Origin: Desulfogranum japonicum DSM 18378
Lineage (GTDB): Bacteria; Desulfobacterota; Desulfobulbia; Desulfobulbales; Desulfobulbaceae
NCBI RefSeq assembly: GCF_000429945.1
Contig: NZ_AUCV01000043.1
Location: forward strand, 1 to 54,311
DNA length: 54,311 nt
Direction of reading: 5' to 3'
Shown here: one piece after another, positions 41,156 through 50,101 of the stretch
Layout: the number at the start of each line of letters is the position of its first letter
How positions within the stretch are numbered: the first letter of the stretch is position 1
Position numbers and translations under genes: made by a program
The notes under the pieces: generated by a model
What the model was told of the DNA's origin: nothing
Database searches by the model: none
Seen by the model: the letters and a program-made list of their open reading frames with translations, nothing else

Positions 41156-42372
41156 ACCTCGTGGTACACCTGTTCTATTTTTGCAAATATTGCCGGCCAT
41201 GTATAGTTGGCGGTTATGGTGCTGGTCATCTCACTTTTCACATCAGGAGCGACTAAACTTTCGTTGATCTTTCTCTCCAGAATTTCTGCAAGATTCGCAG
41301 TCAACTTTTCCATATCTTCGGGAAATGGATTATCCACATCCTGCAATGGTGGGAGTTCAAGTAATTGCGCCAAGTTGCTGTCCACACCCTGGAGCAACTC
41401 ACAACAACCTGGAAGATCAGTGGTTACCACACGACAACCACTGGCCAGTGCTTCCAAAAGCACAAGAGGCAACCCTTCAAAAAAAGACGGTAACACAAAA
41501 AGGTGGCTCTTGCCCATGAGATGTGCCAGAACATCCTGACTTACCCGACCATATAGCGTTACGCCACATTTGAGTTTGTCTGCCAGCATTCGGCATTCGG
41601 CGTCTTCTTTTCCCGTTCCCTGGCCCACCAGATGCAAATGGACAGGCAAGTGGGCTATCCTTTCCAAGGCCCTCAACAACCAGGGAACACCCTTGGCTCT
41701 GCTCAGCTTACCGGCATAAATAATCTGAACAGGTGGTGAAGCAGGCTTTTTGCCGGGAGAAAACAAATCTGCTGTAAATCCCCCTCCAGTAACGGTGATT
41801 TGTCCAGAAGGAATGTCATAGAGCTCGGTTATGTCAGCAGATTGCTGTCTGCTTAGCGCCATGATCCTATCAATTTGACGGCAAGGTTGCCCTACTCTAT
41901 CCCGCAGATGCGGGCAGTTGATAAATTGTCTCAAATCAGTGGAGTGACAGGTTGTAACCAAAGGGAGATGAGGCGCAATATTTCTTGCTATGGCACTCAT
42001 CAACCAGAGGTGATGGCTATGAATAATGTCCGGATGCCATTTTTCCAGTGCCTCTTTAATCCGACCTGAAAACGCGTTTTCATATTCCTCAATTTCTGCA
42101 GGAGTAAGATCACGAAAACGACTGCTTTGATACGGCATAACGTCACTCATGCCAGGTACTGGATAGGACAGATCTCCTCCTGAAAAGGTAACAAATCTAC
42201 AGGCATCTGTACTAACGTCCAGCGGGACAACCTGGCTATCAAAAGGGACTCCTGCAATCAGGTAATTCCTGTGCCCTTTTTTCTCGGCCATGCGTATAAT
42301 ATTTTGTAAATAAATACCGCTGCCGGTGAAATCAGGACGCTGACTGAGAAGATGAAGTATTTTCATAATCAT
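41131..42372 (-). CDS. Glycosyltransferase family 4 protein
   Basis: 413 residues, GT-B fold. N-terminal LHLLSQRPDFTGSGIYLQNIIRMAEKKGH, DIIHSHHLWLMSAIAR, then the C-terminal nucleotide-sugar part VQIIYAGKLSRAKGVPWLLRAL, LFVLPSFFEGLPLVLLEALASGCRVVTTDLPG (the E-x7-E of GT4). Retaining transferase; sugar unknown. Encoded opposite to the ligase cluster and overlapping the deacetylase gene tail-to-tail, so it is probably transcribed separately, but deacetylase plus transferase suggests a glycan step in the same pathway. Confidence 0.88.
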   Translation of the reverse strand: MIMKILHLLSQRPDFTGSGIYLQNIIRMAEKKGHRNYLIAGVPFDSQVVPLDVSTDACRFVTFSGGDLSYPVPGMSDVMPYQSSRFRDLTPAEIEEYENAFSGRIKEALEKWHPDIIHSHHLWLMSAIARNIAPHLPLVTTCHSTDLRQFINCPHLRDRVGQPCRQIDRIMALSRQQSADITELYDIPSGQITVTGGGFTADLFSPGKKPASPPVQIIYAGKLSRAKGVPWLLRALERIAHLPVHLHLVGQGTGKEDAECRMLADKLKCGVTLYGRVSQDVLAHLMGKSHLFVLPSFFEGLPLVLLEALASGCRVVTTDLPGCCELLQGVDSNLAQLLELPPLQDVDNPFPEDMEKLTANLAEILERKINESLVAPDVKSEMTSTITANYTWPAIFAKIEQVYHEVQSATSCR

Positions 42373-42545
42373 TTATTATCAGGCAGAGAAAACAGGAAGT
42401 CAAGCTGAGAACCATTCTTAAACAGACAAAGTACAGTGCAATTGAAAGAGAGATAAAAAGACGTTAAAGTGTGCAAAATGCATATTGAGAAAAAACAGAG
42501 GGATACATTCCACTTCTTACAACCTTCACGTAAATTACCTCAACC

Positions 42546-43427
42546 ATGAAAAGCAGTTTACCCCCCTGGTTTCTTGCCATCCGTCCCAAAACCCTGCCAG
42601 CAGCCATGGGACCGGTACTGGTCGGTAGCGCATTGGCACACCAGGCTGACCACTTCCTTTTTGTGCCAGCTTTACTTTGTCTGTGTTTCGCTCTGTTAAT
42701 TCAGATCGGCACCAATTTCGCTAACGACTATTATGATTTTATCAAAGGAGCTGACACCGAAGAACGCCAGGGTCCAAAGCGTGTAACTGCTTCAGGCTTG
42801 ATCTCCCTGAAATGGATGAAGCGGATGACCGCCGGGATCTTCTTTCTGGCTCTCATTTTCGCATGTGGACTCATCCCCTTTGGAGGGTGGTGGTTGCTGG
42901 CAGTCGGCATCCTTTCCATCCTGCTGGGCTACGGCTACACTGCAGGCCCCTTCCCCTTGGCGTACCTGGGATTAGGAGAACTTTTCGTGATGATCTTTTT
43001 CGGCTGGGTAGCCGTTGGTTGCACCTATTATGTACAGGCAGGAGAACTTACTATACTGGTCTTCCTTGCAGGCACTGCGGTCGGTGCATTGAGCACCAAC
43101 CTGCTGGTGGTGAATAATCATCGGGATGTGGAAACTGACATCAAGGCAAACAAACGTACCCTGGCTGTTCGCTTTGGACGAGAATTTTCCGCTTTTGAAT
43201 ATCGCCTCTGGTTTGCAATCGCGTTGGCATGCACCCTGGCCATAGCCTACATCTTACAATCTGCCTTGCCATTGCTGCCCCTGGTGGTATTTCCACTGGG
43301 TATGAAACTCTGGCTGATGATTGGCCAGCCACAAGATGGCAAAGTCTATATCCGTATGTTAGGCCAAACTGCTGCTGTATTAATTCTCTACTCACTGTTG
43401 ATAAGCGTTGGCCTGTTTCTGGCCTGA
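42546..43427 (+). CDS. menA: 1,4-dihydroxy-2-naphthoate polyprenyltransferase (menaquinone synthesis)
   Basis: 293 residues, UbiA family with eight or nine membrane helices. First Asp motif NFANDYYDFIKGAD followed by EERQGPKRVTASGL and second motif NNHRDVETDIKANKRTLAVRFGR, both as in MenA rather than UbiA. It prenylates DHNA to demethylmenaquinone in the inner membrane and points to menaquinone-based respiration. Stand-alone here; other men genes are not in the window. Confidence 0.9.
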   Translation: MKSSLPPWFLAIRPKTLPAAMGPVLVGSALAHQADHFLFVPALLCLCFALLIQIGTNFANDYYDFIKGADTEERQGPKRVTASGLISLKWMKRMTAGIFFLALIFACGLIPFGGWWLLAVGILSILLGYGYTAGPFPLAYLGLGELFVMIFFGWVAVGCTYYVQAGELTILVFLAGTAVGALSTNLLVVNNHRDVETDIKANKRTLAVRFGREFSAFEYRLWFAIALACTLAIAYILQSALPLLPLVVFPLGMKLWLMIGQPQDGKVYIRMLGQTAAVLILYSLLISVGLFLA

Positions 43428-43996
43428 TATTGCCTCAGGCGACTCAAAGTGCATTGACCGGAAAACAACATTGCAATACATAGACATATTCAACATTTTA
43501 GACTGCCATCTTGATAGTATCAAAATATTAGCTCACGTTCATTCAGAACAAAATCCATCGAGTATCCCTCCCGTATCCTGATTCCTAACCACACAGTAGA
43601 TTTGCAACATACTCTAACTGCAAGTACTACTCCCAAGGTCTCTGCGCAAACAGTTGCCTGCTGATGGTAATGTGACCTGACTCATTCGATAAAAAGACAC
43701 AGAGATTACAGGAGTTCATGAGCTTCATAATACAACTGACATAGACGTCAGTAGAATACCCTTGGACCTTGTATTATGCTTAATAATTACTAAATTGTAA
43801 GTATATCTTTAAAGGGATTTTGAACAATTGCTTGTTCTGCCGGTCCTGGGCGTTATGCTGAAAATGTTGCCTTCGGAGGCAAGAGTAGGCTCAGTTATCA
43901 AAGATATGACTCCGGTCAAATTTCTTACATAGCTGATCTCCATTATAAACAACTCATTATACAAGATCCCCTTAATTGAACGGAGTTGAATCCTCC
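43428..43996. other. Intergenic stretch with one short hairpin
   Basis: 570 bp without a gene. TTGCCT-TCGG-AGGCAA at 43867-43882 is a perfect 6-bp stem with a tetraloop and no T-run. AT-rich sequence around 43750-43820 could hold the promoter of the acyltransferase gene, but no pair is convincing. Confidence 0.4.
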
Positions 43997-46150
43997 ATGA
44001 ATCGTTCGGCATATCTTACCACTGGAATAGCTATTCAAGCGCTTTCCCGGTTATCCAAAGCGAATATCTCTGTTCATGGGAAGGAAAACATTCCCGATGC
44101 GCCCTGTATCTTTGTTGTTAATCATTTTACCCGCATCGAAACCTTTATTCTACCCCATCAGATTTTCAGCCTGACAGGAATTCCAGTCTGGTCTCTGGCC
44201 AATGCCCAGCTGTTTCAGGGAGGATTTGGCCGTTATATTGAAATGGTCGGAGCTGTATCAACCAATCACCCGCAACGCGACGAGTTGATAACCCGGACGT
44301 TACTGACCGGAGAAGCACATTGGATCATTTTCCCTGAGGGATCTATGGTAAAGACGAAAAAGATCGTTCATGGGGGAAAATATATGGCCACTAATCCAAA
44401 AGGCTTGAGAGAGCCACATACAGGCGCTGCTATATTGGCCATGCGTGCAGAACTCTTTAAGCGTTATCTGGATTTTCATGCAGATGATCCTTCATTATGC
44501 CAACAGGTATATCAACATTTAGGACTGTCTGAGTTAAAAAATGCCAAGCTCAAGAGTCCCAGCGTCGTTCCTGTTAATCTCACCTACTATCCTTTACGGG
44601 CCAGGGAGAATGTAGCGGCAACTCTTGCTGCGAAGATGATTAAAGATCTGCCGGACCGGATTTTGGAGGAGATCATGATCGAAGGCACTATGCTTCTTTC
44701 CGGGGTTGATCTTGACATACGCTTTGGTAAACCTATGACTATTGCTCCCATATTGGAGAGAAAAATCGTCACAAAAGCCCTTAAAAGAAAAAATTTTCAG
44801 CAGTTTCTCGAGACGCCGGAGTTACATAGCCTCTTAAAGAAACAAGGGAAGATCGTAATGCAGCAGTATATGCATGCCATATACTCAATGACCACGATAA
44901 ACCATGACCACCTGTTCGCAACCTTCCTCCGCCTGTACCCTTACCAAAGAGTACAAAAGAGAAACCTTCTTCGTCGGGTATACCTGGCGGCCATGACGCT
45001 GCAAAAAACACCTCCTTCAAACTGTAGGCTACATAGTTCCCTGCAGCATGAACAACATCATCTCCTTATTGATGACAGATTTAAAAAATTCAGTAATTTT
45101 CTGCAACTGGCCAAGGAAAAGGGAATTGTGCAGGAAGAAGGTAAAACTCTTCTGCGGGATCGATCTAAGCTGTCCGCTCCAGTCAGCTTTCACCATGGGC
45201 GAATTGATAATCCGGTAGAAATCATTGCCAATGAAGTTGAGCCACTGGAGCGACTGCAGAAGGTTCTTTTTTCGCTGGCATGGCAGCCAGATACCTTGTT
45301 GCGAGCGGTTCTGGCACGATATTTACTGAAAAAATCAAAACAACAATATGCCGAGGACAAACAGACCTGGCAATGCCAAAGCGTGAGCCTGCTCCACAAG
45401 GGCGCTCCGATTTTATATCCACGCATGAGCAGAAAGACAGGTATTGTTCTGGTCCATAGTTACCTGTCTTCCCCACAGGAACTTAAAACCTTTGCGCGAT
45501 GGTTAAACAGCCAGGGGTATTGGGTGTACGTACCCAGACTTCCGGGGCATGGTACATGCGCAGAAGATCTTGCAGGACGAACCTATGAGGAATGGATTGA
45601 TGCTGTCGAAGAAGCTTGTATATTACTGGATACGGTGTGTAGACAGGTCATTATCGGCGGGGTAGGACTGGGAGGAAATCTTTCTTTGCATATTGCCGCC
45701 CGAACACCTTGGATCAAAGGGGTTTTTTCAGTCTCAGCTCCTTTTCGTTTAAAAGATTATTCAACCAGATTTATGCCATCCACAGATGTTTGGAATACCA
45801 TGGTCCAGAAAATATCCGGGGGAGAAAAAATTAATCAATCACTTGATTTTATAGCTGAAAACCCAAATATAAATTACCGACAAAATCCTGTTTCCGGAAT
45901 CAGGGAAGTTGGGAAGCTGCTTACAGAGCTTGCTAAACTGCTTAAGCAAATTCAATGCCCGACATTACTTCTGCACGGCGATAATGACCCGCTTGTACAC
46001 GCAAAAGGCGGCAGACTACTTTTTAAAAAAATCGGAAGTGAGCAGAAAGAGTTAAATCTGCTGCACTGTCCATGTCATGTAATGGTTCAGGGGCCGGACG
46101 CAGAATTGGTACAAGATAGAATAGCTTCCTTTATTCGATCAATATCCTGA
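43997..46150 (+). CDS. Fusion: PlsC-like acyltransferase + alpha/beta hydrolase lacking the nucleophile Ser
   Basis: 717 residues. N-terminal ~1-300: glycerol-phosphate-type acyltransferase, with NHFTRIE (His43 x4 Glu48, where HX4D is usual) and HWIIFPEGSMVK. Residues ~300-470: helical linker. C-terminal ~475-717: esterase/lipase-like alpha/beta hydrolase (TGIVLVHSYLSSPQELKTFARWL, PRLPGHGTC), with acid GDNDPLV and CPCHVM histidine, but the nucleophile elbow reads GVGLGG (Gly557, codon 45665-45667) in place of GxSxG. Active esterase is therefore unlikely. ATG 43997 follows CGGAG; a TTG at 43976 is less likely. Converges on the beta-oxidation operon with 21 bp between, fitting lipid metabolism. 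Confidence 0.8.
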   Translation: MNRSAYLTTGIAIQALSRLSKANISVHGKENIPDAPCIFVVNHFTRIETFILPHQIFSLTGIPVWSLANAQLFQGGFGRYIEMVGAVSTNHPQRDELITRTLLTGEAHWIIFPEGSMVKTKKIVHGGKYMATNPKGLREPHTGAAILAMRAELFKRYLDFHADDPSLCQQVYQHLGLSELKNAKLKSPSVVPVNLTYYPLRARENVAATLAAKMIKDLPDRILEEIMIEGTMLLSGVDLDIRFGKPMTIAPILERKIVTKALKRKNFQQFLETPELHSLLKKQGKIVMQQYMHAIYSMTTINHDHLFATFLRLYPYQRVQKRNLLRRVYLAAMTLQKTPPSNCRLHSSLQHEQHHLLIDDRFKKFSNFLQLAKEKGIVQEEGKTLLRDRSKLSAPVSFHHGRIDNPVEIIANEVEPLERLQKVLFSLAWQPDTLLRAVLARYLLKKSKQQYAEDKQTWQCQSVSLLHKGAPILYPRMSRKTGIVLVHSYLSSPQELKTFARWLNSQGYWVYVPRLPGHGTCAEDLAGRTYEEWIDAVEEACILLDTVCRQVIIGGVGLGGNLSLHIAARTPWIKGVFSVSAPFRLKDYSTRFMPSTDVWNTMVQKISGGEKINQSLDFIAENPNINYRQNPVSGIREVGKLLTELAKLLKQIQCPTLLLHGDNDPLVHAKGGRLLFKKIGSEQKELNLLHCPCHVMVQGPDAELVQDRIASFIRSIS

Positions 46151-46171
46151 AGGGTGCCCTGTATATTGTAT

Positions 46172-47968
46172 TCACTGATACATTTCATCTATCAAGTCGT
46201 GATAGTGTTCGGCTATGGCTTCTCGTTTCATCTTCAAGGTTGGGGTAAGCAACCCGTTTTCCACGGTCCATGGTTCGGTAATCAGGCGAAGCTGTTTGAG
46301 CTTCATAAACCCAGGAAACGGTTTAAGCCGTTGCTCAACCCTGGCCAGGGCTATCTCCACAAGTTTTTCATGAGCCAAAAGATTTGCTTCAGCAGAGAGA
46401 CCATGTTCTGCACATAATTCTTGCCAGCGCTCGGGTTGGACAACTCCAAGCATGGTCAGATATGGTCTGTTTTCGCCAATTATCATCACCTGATCAAAAA
46501 GCGGGTCAAGGCTTATTGCCAGCTCAAGATCAGCGGGCGGAACTTTTTCGCTGTTAGTTAACACCAAAATTTCCTTAAGCCTTCCAGTGATATATATGTA
46601 TCCATCTTTCAGCACAGCCTTATCACCTGTATGCAGCCAGCCTTGTTCGTCAATCACTGCCTGTGTTGCGTTTTCGTTTTGCCAATAGCCGAGCATAACG
46701 CAGCTTCCTCTAACCAGAAGTTCACCTGTATCTTTTACAGATACTTCGATACCTGGCAGAGGAGGACCGACACTCTCCGGATCATTTGTATCCAGCCGGT
46801 TTACACTGACCACAGGGCTGGTCTCCGTTAATCCATAGCCCTGGACTAAAGGAAGATCAAGGCCCAGAAAAAGTCGTGCAATCTCATGTGCCAACGGAGC
46901 ACCACCACTGATGATGACTCTGAGACGGCCTCCTAATTTCTGCTGGATTTTTCGCGCAACAGTCCGATGAATAAGTGGCTTGATTAGCAGGAGTGGATGG
47001 AAAAACATTCTTTTCTGACGAACGCAAAATGCCTTCCACCCACAGGCAACTGCCAGATTGAAAAGTATTCTCGATACCCAGGAACTTTTTGCCAATTTGA
47101 TGTGTATTCCCGAATAAATCCGCTCAAATATTCTTGGTACGGAGATCAAGACCGTAGGTTTTATGATAGTCAGATCTTCAGCAATGGTGGATATGGAACG
47201 TGCATAGGCAACCATGGCCCCTGCCATCATGGGTAGATAATATCCGACAGTTCGCTCCAACATGTGAGAGAGGGGAAGAAAAGAAAGAAAGATATCATTG
47301 TTACGTACCGGCACGGCAAGATGCCCGGCAAGGCAGTTTTCCAGGATGTTACGGTGGCTGAGCATAACCCCCTTTGGCGGCCCTGTTGTCCCGGATGTAA
47401 ATACAATGGTGGCCAAAAGGTCGCTGTCGGTCGGGTATTGCTTTGGCATTGCAGAAGATCTGTTATCAAGCCAGGAATCACAGCAGACAATCCTGGATTC
47501 CTGCTCTTGTGGTTTACAGTAATCCAGAGTAATAATTTTCTGTATGTGAGTGAGCCTGTCAAGCACAGGTTCCAGATCGTTCCAATAGGCAAGACCTGGG
47601 CAGAGAAGTACCTTTGATTGGGTTTCCTCGAGAATATAGGCAATATTCTCTGGTCGATCATTGGCGAAAAGCGGAACTGTGACCAGGCCTAAAGTTTGTG
47701 CGGCAAGATCAAAACAGGTCCAGTTCGGTCCATTGGGAAGCATAAGGGCAACTCTTTCACCAGGTTTCAGGTGCTCCTCCGCTAAGGCTCCAACCCATAA
47801 AGATACCTTATCTGCCATGGCTTTCCAGGTTATATCCTGCCACTGTTCGGTAATGGTATCAAAAAAGCGGTAGGCAATTCTATCAGGAGTCCTGGCAACT
47901 CTTTTCCAGAACAGACCGGGCAGCGTTTGTACCTCATCAGGGAGAAGATAGTCTGCATTGTGTTCCAT
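46172..47968 (-). CDS. Long-chain acyl-CoA synthetase (AMP-forming)
   Basis: 598 residues. ANL-superfamily motifs: P-loop TIVFTSGTTGPPKGVMLSHRN, VQGYGLTETSPVVS (A5), LLVRGSCVMLGYWQN, GWLHTGDKAVLKDGYIYITGRLKE (A7/A8), and a C-terminal domain with FTEPWTVENGLLTPTLKMKR-like end (TLKMKR Lys region). Activates fatty acids to acyl-CoA at the membrane surface. Last gene of the minus-strand operon, 90 bp after the fadB-like gene. Clear ribosome site GGAGAG. Confidence 0.9.
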   Translation of the reverse strand: MEHNADYLLPDEVQTLPGLFWKRVARTPDRIAYRFFDTITEQWQDITWKAMADKVSLWVGALAEEHLKPGERVALMLPNGPNWTCFDLAAQTLGLVTVPLFANDRPENIAYILEETQSKVLLCPGLAYWNDLEPVLDRLTHIQKIITLDYCKPQEQESRIVCCDSWLDNRSSAMPKQYPTDSDLLATIVFTSGTTGPPKGVMLSHRNILENCLAGHLAVPVRNNDIFLSFLPLSHMLERTVGYYLPMMAGAMVAYARSISTIAEDLTIIKPTVLISVPRIFERIYSGIHIKLAKSSWVSRILFNLAVACGWKAFCVRQKRMFFHPLLLIKPLIHRTVARKIQQKLGGRLRVIISGGAPLAHEIARLFLGLDLPLVQGYGLTETSPVVSVNRLDTNDPESVGPPLPGIEVSVKDTGELLVRGSCVMLGYWQNENATQAVIDEQGWLHTGDKAVLKDGYIYITGRLKEILVLTNSEKVPPADLELAISLDPLFDQVMIIGENRPYLTMLGVVQPERWQELCAEHGLSAEANLLAHEKLVEIALARVEQRLKPFPGFMKLKQLRLITEPWTVENGLLTPTLKMKREAIAEHYHDLIDEMYQ

Positions 47969-48057
47969 ATTATGCTCTCCAAGGTAAAGTTCTGAGTACT
48001 ACGAGATAGCGTGAACACTCTGGAACATTTGATGAATCAACAATTCTTCAAGGTGGT

Positions 48058-50097
48058 CTAAAGATAGTTCTGCCATCCGGCATCCGGTTTGAACCGTTCA
48101 CCATAGGATCTTTCAAGCTCAAGAAGTCGATCATAGAGCTTGGCTGCTGTCTGCCGGTGCATGTGCTGGATAACACCACCTCTAAAGGGCGCAAATCCTG
48201 TCCCAAAAATCATGCCTGCATCAAGCAGGTCACTATCTGATACCACTTTTTCTCTGAGACAGGATATGCTTTCATTAACCATCCTGAGTATCATCCGGTC
48301 AATAATATCGCCAGGAAGTACAAAGTGCTTTTGGGGCCTTTTCTTTTGGGGTTTATTTCCTTTATAGATGTAATATCCTGCGCCACTCTTTTTCCCTACT
48401 CTTCCCTGATTCAAAAGTGATTGAAAGGATTTTGGCATCAGGTCATTTTCGTTTTTACCCATAAAAGCAACCACTGATTGACAGATATCGAGTCCCACCA
48501 TATCCATGAGTTCAATGGGGCCGACCGGCATACCGAATTCTTCTGCAACTTGATCAATAGCTTCAGGAGGAACACCGTCATTTTCCAATATGGCGGCCTC
48601 GTGGAGGTAAGGCATAAGAATACGGTTAATCAGAAATCCTGGTGCGGAACGTACCGGTAAAGGCAGTTTGCCGATACTTTTTGTAAACTGAACAGCCTTT
48701 TGTAGACTGTCCTGGGAGGAATACTCCGTTCCAACGACCTCGACCAACTGCATCTTGGGCACAGGATTGAAAAAGTGCAAGCCTACAAGGCGATCAGGGT
48801 ACTGCAGATTCTGAGCCAGCGTCTCTAGGGGGATGGATGAAGTGTTGGTTGCAAAAAGAGCTTCTGGTTTGAGCTGAGGTTCGATGATGCTAAATACATT
48901 CTTTTTAGCAGTAACATCTTCAAATATGGCTTCAATTACCACATCTGCTTTGGCTACATGAACCCCGTTCAGATCAGGAATAAACCTATCCATTGCTGCT
49001 GATATCAGGTGCCTTCTTTTCAATTTCTTTTGAAACAGTCGGCTTGCCCGTTGAACAACACGGGCAAGGATTTCATGACTGTTGTCCTGGATTGATACCT
49101 TATATCCTTTGAGTGCGCACCAAGCCGCTATATCGCCTCCCATGACTCCAGCGCCCACAATATGGATGTTTTGTGGGTAGAATGCAGATGCACCTGGCTG
49201 AGATTTCAGTTGTTGCTGCAAAAAATAACAACGGATGAGGTTTTGCGCAGTTTCACCTCGAATAAGTCGGGCAACAGAATGAGCTTCCTGTTCCATCATG
49301 GTGGTAAACGATCCGCCAAACTTCTTATACAGATCAAGGACTGCATAGGGCGCTGGATAGTGTATCTCTCTTACTCTCTTTTGCAGTTTTCGTTTGGCAA
49401 TTCTTGCAACCAGCGACCTGCCGAGAGATGATGCCACCAATTTGTTCCCCAATGTATCCTTTTTGGGTGCAGGAGGAGATAAAGCAATTTGAATTGCGGC
49501 ATTTTTCAAATTTCGCCGAGGCACCGCATAGGTGAGAATACCAATGCGGGCCCCTTGAGCTGCAGTGAGAATTTTGCCAGACAGGATCAGAGGTAAAGCG
49601 GCCGGGCCACCTATCTGCCGGATTAACCTGACAGTACCGCCAAATCCAGGGTGGATGCCAAGTTTTACTTCAGGTAATCCTATTTTGGTTTCTGGCTCAT
49701 CTGCAGCTATTCGATAGGTGCAGGCCAGGGCCAACTCCAGGCCCCCTCCTAGACAGAAACCGTGAATTATAGCAATGGTGGGAAACGGCAGGTCTTCAAG
49801 CTCTGTGAAAACACCCTGCCCTTGTTGTATCAATTCCAACGCTTCCTGCCCTGTACCCAGTTCAGTAAATGCATTGATATCAGCACCGGCGATAAAGCCA
49901 TTGTTCTTAGCTGATAAGATAATCAGAGCTTGCAGTTCCACCGTCCGTATCTCTTTGAGAACACGCTGCAACTCTGATATAACCTCCTGACTGAGCACAT
50001 TGGTTGATGTATCGGCAACGTCAATGGTAAGCCAGCCAATTTGCTGTTCATCAAGGAAAAAATGAAAATGATTGTATACTGTTTGTGTGATATCCAT
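48058..50097 (-). CDS. fadB: Bifunctional enoyl-CoA hydratase/3-hydroxyacyl-CoA dehydrogenase
   Basis: 679 residues. N-terminal crotonase domain: FIAGADINAFTE, HGFCLGGGLELALACTYRIA and GLPEVKLGIHPGFGGTVRL (catalytic Glu residues). Middle NAD-binding domain: IHIVGAGVMGGDIAAWCALKGY; then FFNPVPKMQLVEVV and the C-terminal repeat (EEFGMPVGPIELMDMVGLDI). Two steps of fatty-acid beta-oxidation. Start 50097 (MDITQTV) has AAAAGGA 8 nt upstream; ATG 50118 overlapping the thiolase gene is an alternative. The symbol follows domain order, not proven orthology (fadJ possible). Confidence 0.88.
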   Translation of the reverse strand: MDITQTVYNHFHFFLDEQQIGWLTIDVADTSTNVLSQEVISELQRVLKEIRTVELQALIILSAKNNGFIAGADINAFTELGTGQEALELIQQGQGVFTELEDLPFPTIAIIHGFCLGGGLELALACTYRIAADEPETKIGLPEVKLGIHPGFGGTVRLIRQIGGPAALPLILSGKILTAAQGARIGILTYAVPRRNLKNAAIQIALSPPAPKKDTLGNKLVASSLGRSLVARIAKRKLQKRVREIHYPAPYAVLDLYKKFGGSFTTMMEQEAHSVARLIRGETAQNLIRCYFLQQQLKSQPGASAFYPQNIHIVGAGVMGGDIAAWCALKGYKVSIQDNSHEILARVVQRASRLFQKKLKRRHLISAAMDRFIPDLNGVHVAKADVVIEAIFEDVTAKKNVFSIIEPQLKPEALFATNTSSIPLETLAQNLQYPDRLVGLHFFNPVPKMQLVEVVGTEYSSQDSLQKAVQFTKSIGKLPLPVRSAPGFLINRILMPYLHEAAILENDGVPPEAIDQVAEEFGMPVGPIELMDMVGLDICQSVVAFMGKNENDLMPKSFQSLLNQGRVGKKSGAGYYIYKGNKPQKKRPQKHFVLPGDIIDRMILRMVNESISCLREKVVSDSDLLDAGMIFGTGFAPFRGGVIQHMHRQTAAKLYDRLLELERSYGERFKPDAGWQNYL

Positions 50098-50101
50098 GCG
50101 G

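Noticed and set aside
43867-43882. 6-bp hairpin considered as a terminator
   Set aside because: No T-run follows on either strand and it is 440 bp from the menA stop.
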